Source: Cytobacillus firmus NBRC 15306
GTDB lineage: Bacteria > Bacillota > Bacilli > Bacillales > Cytobacillaceae
Assembly (NCBI RefSeq): GCF_001591465.1
Contig: NZ_BCUY01000003.1
Span: forward strand, 48,230 to 112,229
Direction: 5' to 3'
Length of the DNA: 64,000 nt
In this document: positions 38,438 through 47,896 of the stretch, piece after piece
Position numbering within the stretch: the stretch's first letter is position 1
How the letters are laid out: every line of letters begins with the position of its first letter
Position numbers and translations under genes: made by a program
The notes under the pieces: generated by a model
Databases searched by the model: none
The model's input: only the letters and a program-made list of their open reading frames with translations
Told to the model about the DNA's origin: nothing

Positions 38438-39619
38438 TTAACGTTTTAAATTAACAAGCTCCTGCAGGATTTCATCTGATGTTGTAATGATTCGGGTGTT
38501 TGCCTGGAAACCGCGCTGGGCTGTAATCATTTCAGTGAATTCTTCTGATAGGTCTACGTTGGACATTTCCAGGGAGCCAGCAGCAATAGTTCCTCGTCCT
38601 TCTCCTGCAACATTTATGTTTGCTGTACCTGAATTGATTGACTCTTGAAATAAGTTATTCCCTGCTTTGGTTAAACCTGAAGTATTGCTGAATTCAGCCA
38701 AAGCTAATTGACCGAGAACATTAATTTCGCCATTCGAATAGACCCCATTAATTTCTCCCATGGCACCTATATTAAAGCTTTCAAGTTTTCCTTCTGCATA
38801 TCCATCCGGATCAATAACAGCATTTGATGCATTGTTTGATTGAGTTAATTGAGTAACATTTAGTGTTAATCCTGTTAAATCATTAGTTCCGTCACCATCC
38901 AGATCCAGATCAAAAGTACCAGGGTTAGTGCTTCCAGTAAAACTAGTTGTCCTGGTTGGTGATGATGGATCATCTGGATGACTTGTATTTACATATACAT
39001 CCCACTGATTAGCCGTACTAGTTTTCTTTAAATGAATATTAATTGAATGAGCTTTTCCATCATTATCAATCACTTTAACTTGCTGTGTTACAACAAATCC
39101 AGATTGTGTGTTTGTTAAATTTCCTATAATATCAATATTTTTTGTAGGCTTGGCTGCTAATACAGCATTTACATCTACTACTACATCACCTAATTGATTG
39201 TTTTGATTATAAGCTTGTACTTTTAACCCATCTCCATTTACAAGTGTTCCTCTATCATCAAGATAAAAATTCCCTGCCCTTGTATAAAATTGCGCATCAC
39301 CCTGTTTAACTACAAAATATCCATCACCATCAATCCCAAGGTCTAACGAACGCCCAGTGGTCTGCAAACTTGAACCCGTATGAATCGTATCAATTGTAGC
39401 AATCGTTGACCCCAGCCCTACCTGCATCGGATTCTTACCACCGCGATTATCCTGGGCGGCACTTGCTCCAGAAATTGTCTGGTTCATCGTATCTTTAAAA
39501 GTTACACGTCCCTTTTTGTAGCCGAATGTGTTTACATTCGCAATATTATTTCCAATGACATCAAGCTTCGTTTGAAAGTTTTTCATTCCGCTTATTCCTG
39601 AGTACATCGAACGTAGCAT
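38438..39619 (-). CDS. flgE: flagellar hook protein FlgE
   Basis: FlgE polymerises into the hook. The N-terminal rod-type motif MLRSMYSGISGMKNFQTKLDVIGNNIANVNTFGYKKGR and the C-terminal EMSNVDLSEEFTEMITAQRGFQANTRII are the conserved D0/D1 coiled parts. At 393 residues it is longer than the 264 of B. subtilis, owing to a variable middle (about 150-290). That middle includes DLDLDGDGTNDL at 237-248, an Asp-rich pattern like calcium-binding loops. Bases in this part look more AT-rich than the flanks. It lies in the normal place after flgD and the small gene at 39703. Confidence 0.95.
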   Translation of the reverse strand: MLRSMYSGISGMKNFQTKLDVIGNNIANVNTFGYKKGRVTFKDTMNQTISGASAAQDNRGGKNPMQVGLGSTIATIDTIHTGSSLQTTGRSLDLGIDGDGYFVVKQGDAQFYTRAGNFYLDDRGTLVNGDGLKVQAYNQNNQLGDVVVDVNAVLAAKPTKNIDIIGNLTNTQSGFVVTQQVKVIDNDGKAHSINIHLKKTSTANQWDVYVNTSHPDDPSSPTRTTSFTGSTNPGTFDLDLDGDGTNDLTGLTLNVTQLTQSNNASNAVIDPDGYAEGKLESFNIGAMGEINGVYSNGEINVLGQLALAEFSNTSGLTKAGNNLFQESINSGTANINVAGEGRGTIAAGSLEMSNVDLSEEFTEMITAQRGFQANTRIITTSDEILQELVNLKR

Positions 39620-39702
39620 ATCTTGAATTGCTCCTCTCTTTATTGGCAGCTTCTGTCATTCCGCAGCCCAGGCTTCCTTAATAAAGGTCCAGCCTTGTTA
39701 AT

Positions 39703-40089
39703 TTAATCAAGAATAATAGTTCCATTAATGTTGGTGAAAATTTGAGTACCTGCTTCTTGTCGATCCATAGCAGTTATTACTGTATTGTTTTTGGCGCTTA
39801 CAACAAGTGCAGCATCCTTCAGTAATACAAGGGATTCATTTACACCCAGCTTTTTTGCTTCATGCATTTTATTTTCAATTTGATGCCAGCGGTCACTTGT
39901 GATTTCTATGCCTCTTTGATTCATCCGCTGTTCTGCATGTTTACTGACAATTAGTTTGCTGTTATTTTCCAGGGCAGTCTGCAAATGTTTTGAAAAACCA
40001 TTTTGCACCTTGTTGGTTAAATGAACAGGGTTAGCCTGTTTGGTGACTACATTCTGGCTATGGATCGGACGAAACATCAACTTATCCAT
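39703..40089 (-). CDS. flagellar operon protein, TIGR02530-like, function unclear
   Basis: The 128-residue protein matches what I know of the short 'flagellar operon protein' placed between flgD and flgE in many Firmicutes. Recognisable parts are FSKHLQTALE, LIVSKHAEQRMNQRGIEI and the C-terminal TVITAMDRQEAGTQIFTNINGTIILD. No membrane segment or signal is present. B. subtilis 168 has, to my memory, no direct equivalent here. The role is unknown, but placement between hook cap and hook genes suggests a hook-assembly helper or regulator. Confidence 0.8.
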   Translation of the reverse strand: MDKLMFRPIHSQNVVTKQANPVHLTNKVQNGFSKHLQTALENNSKLIVSKHAEQRMNQRGIEITSDRWHQIENKMHEAKKLGVNESLVLLKDAALVVSAKNNTVITAMDRQEAGTQIFTNINGTIILD

Positions 40090-40107
40090 CCAATCACGCT
40101 CCTTTAT

Positions 40108-40746
40108 TTATTCAACACCGATAATTTGAGACGCTGTTATGCTCATTTTGCCATCTTCCAATTGGAAAAGTGTCTTGCCATCTCTAAAAGAAACTGACTT
40201 GATTAGAGAAGAAACTTCCTTTTTATCAGCATCCAGAAAAGTAACCTTTTTGCCAATCATCATACTGGCCTGCTGTACATGACTATCTTTGGATGCTTCT
40301 TTAACCTGTGATATATTTGCTGGTTCCAGCTTGGTTCCATCTTCTAAAATAAAGAGTACACTGCTGTCTTTAAACTGAATAGAAGCTACTTTGCCATTCC
40401 CCTCTTCAATAGTTGGCGGATTAGCCGGGTCATCTGATTCTATCAATTTATGCCATGTAACATTTTTCCCAACAAATTGATTGTATGAAATTAATTGATT
40501 TTGCTCATTGGCTTGAACAAACTTCTCCATTGTCTTATTCATATTGGTCATCTGCTCCAAAGACGAGAAGGTTGCCATTTGCGCAATGAAGTCCTTGTCC
40601 TGCATCGGATTCATAGGATCCTGGTTTTGCAGCTGTGTCATTAGAATCTTCAGGAAATCATCTTTGCCTAATATATCTGAGCCGGTTTTTCGGGATTGGC
40701 TTTGGTAGTTTGATAGCATCAGGGAAGAATCTATTGTGTTTGCCAA
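40108..40746 (-). CDS. flgD: flagellar hook capping protein FlgD
   Basis: FlgD caps the growing hook and guides FlgE insertion. The N-terminal motif LGKDDFLKILMTQLQNQDPMNPMQDKDFIAQMATFSSLEQM is the family hallmark. The C-terminal half (residues 85-212) is the variable cap domain. The 212-residue length is ordinary. It follows fliK by 12 nt. Confidence 0.94.
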   Translation of the reverse strand: MANTIDSSLMLSNYQSQSRKTGSDILGKDDFLKILMTQLQNQDPMNPMQDKDFIAQMATFSSLEQMTNMNKTMEKFVQANEQNQLISYNQFVGKNVTWHKLIESDDPANPPTIEEGNGKVASIQFKDSSVLFILEDGTKLEPANISQVKEASKDSHVQQASMMIGKKVTFLDADKKEVSSLIKSVSFRDGKTLFQLEDGKMSITASQIIGVE

Positions 40747-40758
40747 TTACTATCACTC

Positions 40759-42003
40759 CTATGCTTCTGTATTAAGAAGTGCTTCTTCAAAAGAGCTGTT
40801 AAATTCTCTCTCAGGCTGCGGATTATTTTGATCATCCTTGTTCTGCTGCTGCCTCTGTTCCTGCTGCTGGTGATCTTTGTTGAAGGACCGATCCTGCTGT
40901 GTCATTTGCTGAGAGATTTCTATTCTCTCGATCTGGATGTTTTGTGAACTAAAGGCCTGCTTCAATCCGTTAATATGTGAATCCAGAATTTCTTTAGCTG
41001 CTCCAGTGGAAGTAAGTATCCTTGCAAGCATCGCAGAGTCCTTTTGAATAAGCTCTATGCGCAGCGCTCCAAGATGGTCAGGATTCAGCTTGATAAATAA
41101 CTTTTGTGTCCCTCCCGTTTTGAGGAAACTGCTCCTGGATAAAATGTTTTCAAATTGCTGCATAAGCTGGTCTGCACTTACTGTCTTTCCCTGAGGATTC
41201 AGGAGAGCCATCTGTTCAGGTTTTGAAAAGGATTGAACCTGAATAAATCCCTGTAAACCAGTTTCTGCTCTGTGTATGGTTTTAGCGGCAGTCTGACCAG
41301 CAGATTCATAAGCAGTATTATTTTGTTGTTTTATAGAGTTTAATTCGGCTGCAAGCGGGGTAAAAATCTTCTGTAAAATACCCTCTCTATTTTTTATCAA
41401 ACTCTCAATTTTCACTTGAACATTATTCAGGAAATCTTTCAGGTTTAGTTTACTAGTGTGAAAGTCCTGTTTCGCAGACAGCAATTCATATAATTTCAGA
41501 ACTTTTAATGCCCCGCTAAAATCTTTCCCCTGCAAGCTGATGCCTTCTGTTTGATCAAAATTGGAGATTGCTGAAATTAATAAACGGATTTTGTTTTCTG
41601 GATCTATATCTTCTTTAGAATATACACCCTTAAGTTTTACTTCCGGCAGTACCTGTTCAATAAAACCCTCAAGCATCTGCACCAATTCTTCCTGTGAAAG
41701 ATCCAGCTGCTTTGAAATGATATCAATGATGTCAGTTTCATTTTGAAACGAAATCTTCTTTAACAGCTCGCTTCCGTTTTCTAATTCAGTGACCTCACTC
41801 ACTTTAAGAAATTCAATTATTTCCTTTAACTGTTCGTTCTTATTCTCATCTGCTGCAGAAGATAAGTTTTCTCCTTGCACTTTGGAGCTTCCAGTTAAAG
41901 CGGAGAAAAGACTTCCAAAACCACTGCTGCCTGTATCTTGCAGAGATAATTTATCATCGGATGAATATTTTGATTGAATGAATCCTAATCCTCCTATTTG
42001 CAT
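40759..42003 (-). CDS. fliK: flagellar hook-length control protein FliK
   Basis: FliK measures hook length and triggers the FlhB specificity switch. The N-terminal two-thirds is poorly conserved and polar. The C-terminal Flg_hook domain is clear: LFIKLNPDHLGALRIELIQKDSAMLARILTSTGAAKEIL, near residues 290-370. A Gln-rich tail follows (DHQQQEQRQQQNKDD). The ATG at 42003 has GAGAGGAGGTG upstream, so the longer TTG form is not used; this gives 414 residues. Confidence 0.93.
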   Translation of the reverse strand: MQIGGLGFIQSKYSSDDKLSLQDTGSSGFGSLFSALTGSSKVQGENLSSAADENKNEQLKEIIEFLKVSEVTELENGSELLKKISFQNETDIIDIISKQLDLSQEELVQMLEGFIEQVLPEVKLKGVYSKEDIDPENKIRLLISAISNFDQTEGISLQGKDFSGALKVLKLYELLSAKQDFHTSKLNLKDFLNNVQVKIESLIKNREGILQKIFTPLAAELNSIKQQNNTAYESAGQTAAKTIHRAETGLQGFIQVQSFSKPEQMALLNPQGKTVSADQLMQQFENILSRSSFLKTGGTQKLFIKLNPDHLGALRIELIQKDSAMLARILTSTGAAKEILDSHINGLKQAFSSQNIQIERIEISQQMTQQDRSFNKDHQQQEQRQQQNKDDQNNPQPEREFNSSFEEALLNTEA

Positions 42004-42030
42004 ATTTACACCTCCTCTCAAGACTGGTTA

Positions 42031-42645
42031 CTAGTTATCCGATACGCCGCCTTTTTCTTTGGCAGCAGTCAGGAGCGCTGTATACCGTGCAGCATCTTCC
42101 GGATTCATCTTTTCCATGATGGCAGCCAGCGTATCAGAATTAACATTTGATAGTATTTTTACTGCTTCTTCATCCTTCATCTCCGTTAAAATGGGTGCTG
42201 CTTTTTTAGCAGAAATGTTTTCATAAGTCTTTACGATATCTTTAAATGCGCGCTTGTTCTCTTCCTTTATAGCCGTAAGTTCGCTGATTTCTTCTTCTAG
42301 CCTCTGCTTTTCCAGCCCTGCTCTTTCTATTTCCAGCTCTTTGCTGTCAAGCTCGCTTTCCAGCTGAGATATCCTTGCTTCACGATCTTTAACTTCTGCC
42401 TGCAGTCCGATAAGCTGCTCCTCCATCACTTCCTGTGAACGGGAATTTGTATCATCAAAAACCGAAGCTATAAATGGCACTTTCCGGCTAAATTCTTTAG
42501 CTGTTTCAAAAATGTTATTTCCGGTAATTGTAAAAACCAGCAGAGCTACAGTTATTCCGAACAGGATCGGGATTAAGAAAGCATATATAAACCACTGAAA
42601 CCTGCTTGTTTTTGGTTTCTCTTGTTCTTCTGACATTCTTTCCAT
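42031..42645 (-). CDS. ylxF: FlaA-locus protein YlxF, MotE/MgtE-N-like
   Basis: The 204-residue protein has an N-terminal cytoplasmic stub, one membrane segment (about 19-42, WFIYAFLIPILFGITVALLVFTI), a long coiled coil (75-135), and a C-terminal MgtE-N-like segment (KAAPILTEMKDEEAVKILSNVNSDTLAAIMEKMNPEDAARY). Such proteins resemble MotE, which stabilises the stator in other bacteria. B. subtilis ylxF is in the same place, but its role is not settled. AGGTGG precedes the ATG. Confidence 0.88.
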   Translation of the reverse strand: MERMSEEQEKPKTSRFQWFIYAFLIPILFGITVALLVFTITGNNIFETAKEFSRKVPFIASVFDDTNSRSQEVMEEQLIGLQAEVKDREARISQLESELDSKELEIERAGLEKQRLEEEISELTAIKEENKRAFKDIVKTYENISAKKAAPILTEMKDEEAVKILSNVNSDTLAAIMEKMNPEDAARYTALLTAAKEKGGVSDN

Positions 42646-42653
42646 TTAACCAC

Positions 42654-43097
42654 CTAATTTCCCCGATTCATATACAGCTGAATCGAGATATCATCCATTT
42701 GCCTTCCTTCTGCTTGCTTCATACTTTCCAAAAAGCCTGCTAAATCTTTTTCCTGCATTTTTTCATATTTTTTTACTTCTATATTTTTTTCCATCAGTTT
42801 TTCCTGCTGGAAATTCATTTGGTTTCTTGCATTTGCCACCATCTTTTGATAGTGGTCAATTGTTTTCTCAAGGCTGCTCACAAAATGCTGGTGATGCCTG
42901 ATTTCCTGAACAGGAAGTCCTTCAGTCAGTCTTGATAGCTGATATTCTTCCAGATCTTCTTTCTTTTTCAGCAGATCGTACAGTTTCTTTGCAGTTTCTT
43001 CGAATCGTTTTACAGCCTGATTGTATACATCAAACGCCTGATCTTTTTCTCTTTCTTTAATCTTCAGGATTTTATTGAATTTAAATTGGTACTGCAT
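42654..43097 (-). CDS. fliJ: flagellar export chaperone/stalk protein FliJ
   Basis: FliJ is the coiled-coil stalk that links the FliI ATPase to FlhA. The 147-residue product is almost wholly helical and charged, beginning MQYQFKFNKILKIKEREKDQAFDVYNQAVKRFEE as is typical. It lies 3 nt after fliI, the usual order. Confidence 0.93.
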   Translation of the reverse strand: MQYQFKFNKILKIKEREKDQAFDVYNQAVKRFEETAKKLYDLLKKKEDLEEYQLSRLTEGLPVQEIRHHQHFVSSLEKTIDHYQKMVANARNQMNFQQEKLMEKNIEVKKYEKMQEKDLAGFLESMKQAEGRQMDDISIQLYMNRGN

Positions 43098-43100
43098 TTT

Positions 43101-44417
43101 TTATTCTCCTTTTCCAGCTAATCCCTTTAATTGGCCAATGCTTTCCAAGATAGAAATTTTTTCATTCGTTTCTTGTTTCAAAAAAGAGATTATCGAAGGA
43201 TACAATCGTATGGCTTCGTCTATTTCCATAGATGACCCGCGTTTATAGGCTCCTATATTTATTAGATCCTCTGCATTGATATATGTGCTCAGCATTTCTC
43301 TTAATTTTTCTGCTGACTTAATATGAGAAGCATCTGCAATATGGTTCATTACCCTGCTTACACTTTTCAGGACATTTATAGCGGGATATTGCCCCTTATT
43401 CGCTAATGACCGGTCCAGGACAAAGTGTCCATCCAGTATTCCCCTGACTGTATCCGCGATTGGTTCATTCATATCGTCGCCGTCCACCAATACGGTATAA
43501 AATGCCGTTATAGAGCCATATTCGTTTGTTCCTGTTCTTTCAAGCAGCTTAGGCAATACGGCAAAAACAGATGGCGTATACCCTTTTGTTGTTGGCGGTT
43601 CACCGACTGCAAGGCCAACTTCCCGCTGCGCCATTGCCACCCGTGTTACCGAATCCATCATTAACATGACATTTAAGCCTTTGTCTCTGAAATATTCAGC
43701 AATTGCTGTGGCTGTGTATGCCCCTTTAATTCTCATGAGTGCCGGCTGGTCAGACGTAGCGACAACCACGATGGATCTTTTTAACCCCTCCGGGCCTAAG
43801 TCCCTCTCAATAAACTCCCTAACTTCCCTGCCCCTCTCGCCAATAAGGGCAATCACATTTAAATCTGCATTAGTATTGCGGGCTATCATTCCAAGAAGAG
43901 TGCTTTTTCCAACTCCGCTTCCTGCAAAAATCCCGACCCGCTGTCCGTTTCCTACAGTGAGCAGGCTGTCGATCATCCTTACACCTACTTCAATAGGTTC
44001 AGAGATCGGTGGCCTTTTCAGCGGATTAGGAGGAGTTTGTTCCGTTAGGACAGGCGTCAGCCCTTTTGGCAGAATTGACCCATCGAGAGGCTGTCCCAGT
44101 GAGTCTATCGCCTGGCCAATTAGAGCTGGACCTATCTTCACCTCAAGAGGTCTCGCAGTTGTCTCGACAAGAGAGCCTGGTGAAATATCCTGTACATCTG
44201 TATAAGGCATAAGAATCACATTCTCATTCTTAAATCCGACTACTTCCGCCTGGATCTTTCTTATGCGCCCTTTGCCGATATGAATAATGCATACATCCCC
44301 AATTGAACTTTCCGGGCCTTGGGACTCAATCATCAGACCCACTACTCTTTTTACCCTGCCAAAACGCTTAAAGCTATCTACTTTTTCAATCTCGCTGATC
44401 AGCTGTTCAAGTTTCAA
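43101..44417 (-). CDS. fliI: flagellum-specific ATPase FliI
   Basis: FliI is the F1-like ATPase of the flagellar export apparatus. The P-loop GIFAGSGVGKSTLLGMIA is near residue 165, with IALIGERGREVREFI and the Walker B VMLMMDSVTRVAMAQREVGLAVGEPP. Length 438 equals the family norm. It overlaps fliH, its regulator, by 4 nt and is followed directly by fliJ. Confidence 0.97.
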   Translation of the reverse strand: MKLEQLISEIEKVDSFKRFGRVKRVVGLMIESQGPESSIGDVCIIHIGKGRIRKIQAEVVGFKNENVILMPYTDVQDISPGSLVETTARPLEVKIGPALIGQAIDSLGQPLDGSILPKGLTPVLTEQTPPNPLKRPPISEPIEVGVRMIDSLLTVGNGQRVGIFAGSGVGKSTLLGMIARNTNADLNVIALIGERGREVREFIERDLGPEGLKRSIVVVATSDQPALMRIKGAYTATAIAEYFRDKGLNVMLMMDSVTRVAMAQREVGLAVGEPPTTKGYTPSVFAVLPKLLERTGTNEYGSITAFYTVLVDGDDMNEPIADTVRGILDGHFVLDRSLANKGQYPAINVLKSVSRVMNHIADASHIKSAEKLREMLSTYINAEDLINIGAYKRGSSMEIDEAIRLYPSIISFLKQETNEKISILESIGQLKGLAGKGE

Positions 44418-45199
44418 TTTGGTTCACTCTCCAGCATTTCAAAGAGTTTTATTTTTATTTCTTCAAGCTGGCTGTCAACACTGGCTTCAATTCGTCCGTT
44501 TGCTGATTCAATTATGCAGCTTGTATTGCTTAGTTCATCATCTGGATAAATATATAAATCTGTCTCTTTAGGAAATACCCGGATTAGATCTTCCTTATGG
44601 GATAGCAGCAAATCATAGTGCATTGGGTGCACATGAAGCTGAATCTCAGTATATTCTCTCGCTTCCTTTAAAGCCCTTTTTACAATAGAAAGGAAATGGT
44701 CACTATTCTGTTCAAGAACTTCGCCGAGTATTTTCCCTGCAACCTTTAATCCGAGATTCAGAATGGTCCGTTCTGATGATTCGATGTGCAGCTGATAATC
44801 ATGTTTTGCTGAGTGTACAACCTCTCTTGCCATATGAATCAGTTCACTGTATTCCCTGAGAGCGCTTTGCCTGCCTTCATCTGCTCCCGCAGCAAATCCT
44901 TGTGATCGGGATTCCTCAAGAACTTTTTGTTTTTCCTGTTCAAGCGCCCCTCGCTGCTCTTCCATTTGCCGGGCCAAATTTTCTGAATCTATTCTTGCAG
45001 AGTTTACAATCCTCTCAGCTTCCTCACGGGCACTTTTCAGCATGGCTTGAAGCTCTTCATGGGGTCTTGCCGCACTCTGCTCTACTGCCTCTTCAATGTG
45101 GTTTGAATTGCTTTGCAGCAGTCTGATCGAAATGACCTTCTTTTCTTCTTTCGGCACTGCGGGAGAGTATGATTTTATTAGCCTAGACAATAATATCAT
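44414..45199 (-). CDS. fliH: flagellar assembly protein FliH
   Basis: FliH binds FliI as a stator-like regulator. The 261-residue protein has a charged helical first half (about 40-120, rich in Glu, Ala, Arg) and a conserved C-terminal domain resembling V/F-ATPase peripheral stalk subunits (GLKVAGKILGEVLEQNSDHFLSIVKRALKEA). The start is uncertain: ATG at 45199 overlaps the fliG end, while TTG at 45190 is an alternative behind GGAGG. It overlaps fliG by 17 nt. Confidence 0.9.
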   Translation of the reverse strand: MILLSRLIKSYSPAVPKEEKKVISIRLLQSNSNHIEEAVEQSAARPHEELQAMLKSAREEAERIVNSARIDSENLARQMEEQRGALEQEKQKVLEESRSQGFAAGADEGRQSALREYSELIHMAREVVHSAKHDYQLHIESSERTILNLGLKVAGKILGEVLEQNSDHFLSIVKRALKEAREYTEIQLHVHPMHYDLLLSHKEDLIRVFPKETDLYIYPDDELSNTSCIIESANGRIEASVDSQLEEIKIKLFEMLESEPN

Positions 45200-46199
45200 C
45201 TCCTCCGCCGCGAGCGACGATGATCTCCCCTGATTCTTCCAATCTTCTTATAATGCCAACTATTCTTGATTGGGCTTCTTCAACATCTCTTAATCTCACA
45301 GGACCCATGTATTCCATTTCATCCTTAAAGGTTTCAACCATTCTGGATGACATATTTTTAAAGACAATTCCTTTAACTTCATCACTGGATACCTTGAGTG
45401 AAAGCATAAGGTCTTCACTTTCACAATCCCGGATAACACGCTGTATAGCGCGGCTATCAAGAGTAACGATGTCTTCAAAAACAAACATTCTCTTCTTAAT
45501 TTCTTCAGCAAGCTCCGGATCCTGAATCTCCAGCGCATCCAAAATGGTTCTTTCGGTCGCACGGTCAACTCCATTAAGCACATCGACAACAGACTCGATG
45601 CCCCCGGTCTGGGTATAATCCTGAGTTACTGTTGAAGATAGTTTTCGCTCCAGGATCTGTTCAACTTCATTTATAATCTCAGGAGAGGTGCTGTCCATAA
45701 CGGCAATTCTTCTGGCGATATCCGCCTGCATCTCCTGAGGCAATTCTGATAGAATCTGCCCTGCCTGAGCCGGATCAAGATAGGACAATATTAATGAAAT
45801 GGTCTGCGGATGTTCATTCTGAATAAAATTCAGTATTTGTGCCGGATCCGCTTTTCTGGCGAAATCAAATGGCCTTACCTGCAGAGAAGACGTTAATCTG
45901 TTAATAATTGCTGAAGCCTGCTCTGTACCTAATGCTTTTTCCAGAACTGTTTTTGCATATCCAATCCCGCCCTGGGTAATATAATCCTGTGCCAGGGCAA
46001 TCTGATGGAATTCTTCAAGGATTTCTTCTTTAACATAAGAATCAACTTTCCGAACACCCGAGATTTCCAGGGTCAACTTTTCAATCTCTTCCTCGCTTAA
46101 ATGTTTATAAACAGAGGATGCAACATCAGGACCAAGGGAAATAAGAAGAATAGCCGCTTTTTGCTTACCTGTTAATGCTTTCTGATCTTTTTTTGGCAT
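45183..46199 (-). CDS. fliG: flagellar motor switch protein FliG
   Basis: FliG transmits torque from stators to the C-ring. The N-terminal domain begins LTGKQKAAILLISLGPDVASSVYKHLSEEEIEKLT, the middle carries the EHPQ motif (FIQNEHPQTISLILSYL near 128), and the C-terminal torque helix holds the charged LDSRAIQRVIRDCESEDLMLSLK. Length 338 matches B. subtilis. It follows fliF by 12 nt. Confidence 0.97.
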   Translation of the reverse strand: MPKKDQKALTGKQKAAILLISLGPDVASSVYKHLSEEEIEKLTLEISGVRKVDSYVKEEILEEFHQIALAQDYITQGGIGYAKTVLEKALGTEQASAIINRLTSSLQVRPFDFARKADPAQILNFIQNEHPQTISLILSYLDPAQAGQILSELPQEMQADIARRIAVMDSTSPEIINEVEQILERKLSSTVTQDYTQTGGIESVVDVLNGVDRATERTILDALEIQDPELAEEIKKRMFVFEDIVTLDSRAIQRVIRDCESEDLMLSLKVSSDEVKGIVFKNMSSRMVETFKDEMEYMGPVRLRDVEEAQSRIVGIIRRLEESGEIIVARGGGDDIIV

Positions 46200-46211
46200 C
46201 TTTCACCCTCC

Positions 46212-47825
46212 TTAATCTTCAGCGATCCATGTACGAAGAAGCTTTGCAAAGTCTTCAGGCTTTTCCTTTGCCATTTTTTCAAGCTGCTTGCGTTTCATTG
46301 TACTTTCTGTCTCATGCTCTTCATTAACGTCAGGAAGATTGAATGTCTCAACATCCTGTACATCTATCTCATCATCTTCTTCCTGTTTTTTCTTCTTTCT
46401 CGCCCTCACAAATAGGAAGATTAATATAGCAATAATTAATAGCAGAAGGCCACCAATTGCATAAATCCACCAAGGCAGCTTGGTGCTTGTCTCATTAGGA
46501 AACTCAACTTTACCGTTGAAAGGCTGTACCGAGACAACAATTTTATCCTGAATCGCTTCGTCTGTTAATTCCTCTTCTCCAGCAGCGTCTTTATTAATGG
46601 TTGTACGGACTATCGTTCCGAGGATTTGTGTAATATCGTTGATTCTCTCCTGCGGAAGTGATGCAGGGTCATCCGCTGTCGGTGGTTCCACCATTACCTG
46701 GATGCCTAAATCCCTGACTTTATATGGGCTTTCAACAATCTCTTTGCGGATTTTATTAACTTCATTATTAATAGTCTCTTCTATTCGTTCATAATCCCCG
46801 TTGGAATTTCCATTTTCCTGATAAGTAGCAGCATCAGTGCCGGCAGGTTCATCGTTGCCGCCAGCCGGAGTAAATCCGCCTGCAGCACCACCGTTTCCAG
46901 TAAACGTTTCCGTAATCTTTTGAGCACTGATAGCTATACCTTCCATATTTTCTTCATCAACAGGCGTAACCAGGTTTTCTTCCCTGTTTTCCTGGGTAAA
47001 ATCAATATCGGCGGTTACAGATACCACCACCTTATTCTGTCCCATTAAAGTGCCCAGCATATTCTGCACCTGGCGCTGCACATCCCGTTCTATCTCTTTT
47101 TTGATTTCATGCTGTGCCGCAAAGGTGCTTTCAGATGAAGAATTTTCTTTATTTTTTAAATCAAAATACTCAAAAAACTGATTGGTAATGACGATATTAT
47201 CAGTGGGAAGATTAGGTACACTTTTCGCAGCCAGGTGATAAAGCGCCTGAATTTGTGATTCTTCAAATTGGTGTCCTGGTTTTGTGTTAAGAACAATAGA
47301 AGCAGAGGCTTCCTCTGAAGGATCATTTACAAAGATACCTTTCGCTGGGAGGTTAATCATTACCTTGGCATCGTTGACTCCGTCGATCCCTTTCATCAAA
47401 TTCGCAAGCTCAGTCTGCATGGCTTCCAGCTTCAGAACATTGAACTCGTTTTCAGTCATGCCAATGCCGGCATTTTGGCTGAAAAATGAATAATCAATGC
47501 TTCCTGATTTCGGAATTCCTTCTGCTGCCAGTTCTACTTTCAGGGTATCTACTGATTCTTCAGGTACTTTAATTGTTGTTCCGCCATCTGCTATTTCAGA
47601 TACAATCCCTCTAGTATCGAGACTTTCTTTTATCGTTCCAGTTTCAGAAGGCGTCAGGTTGCTGTATAAAGGAACGAGATTGGTCCTGGTACTAAGGAAA
47701 GCAGCAGCTGCAATCAGCATTATACATATTGCAGCAGCACTAATCATAATTGTCTTTTGTTTTTTTGACCTGCTTCCCCAGTATTCTTTCAATTTGCCTA
47801 TATATCTCTGTAGCGTCTCTTTCAT
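46212..47825 (-). CDS. fliF: flagellar MS-ring protein FliF
   Basis: FliF forms the MS ring in the membrane, the base for rod and C-ring. There are two membrane segments, about residues 24-45 and 450-472. Between them are ring-building motifs (NLTPSETGTIKESL, GSIDYSFFSQNAGIGMTENEFNVLKLEAMQTELANLMKGI). A low-complexity Gly/Asn/Asp stretch lies near 310-340, and the C-terminal tail that binds FliG ends the protein. ATG at 47825 has GGAGG 6 nt upstream, giving 537 residues. A terminator-like hairpin separates it from fliE. Confidence 0.96.
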   Translation of the reverse strand: MKETLQRYIGKLKEYWGSRSKKQKTIMISAAAICIMLIAAAAFLSTRTNLVPLYSNLTPSETGTIKESLDTRGIVSEIADGGTTIKVPEESVDTLKVELAAEGIPKSGSIDYSFFSQNAGIGMTENEFNVLKLEAMQTELANLMKGIDGVNDAKVMINLPAKGIFVNDPSEEASASIVLNTKPGHQFEESQIQALYHLAAKSVPNLPTDNIVITNQFFEYFDLKNKENSSSESTFAAQHEIKKEIERDVQRQVQNMLGTLMGQNKVVVSVTADIDFTQENREENLVTPVDEENMEGIAISAQKITETFTGNGGAAGGFTPAGGNDEPAGTDAATYQENGNSNGDYERIEETINNEVNKIRKEIVESPYKVRDLGIQVMVEPPTADDPASLPQERINDITQILGTIVRTTINKDAAGEEELTDEAIQDKIVVSVQPFNGKVEFPNETSTKLPWWIYAIGGLLLLIIAILIFLFVRARKKKKQEEDDEIDVQDVETFNLPDVNEEHETESTMKRKQLEKMAKEKPEDFAKLLRTWIAED

Positions 47826-47896
47826 CACAATCCTCCGGTTATTCTGTCTTAGCTAATAACCGCCATAACTAGTTTTTAGCTTTAATCATTTTCTTT

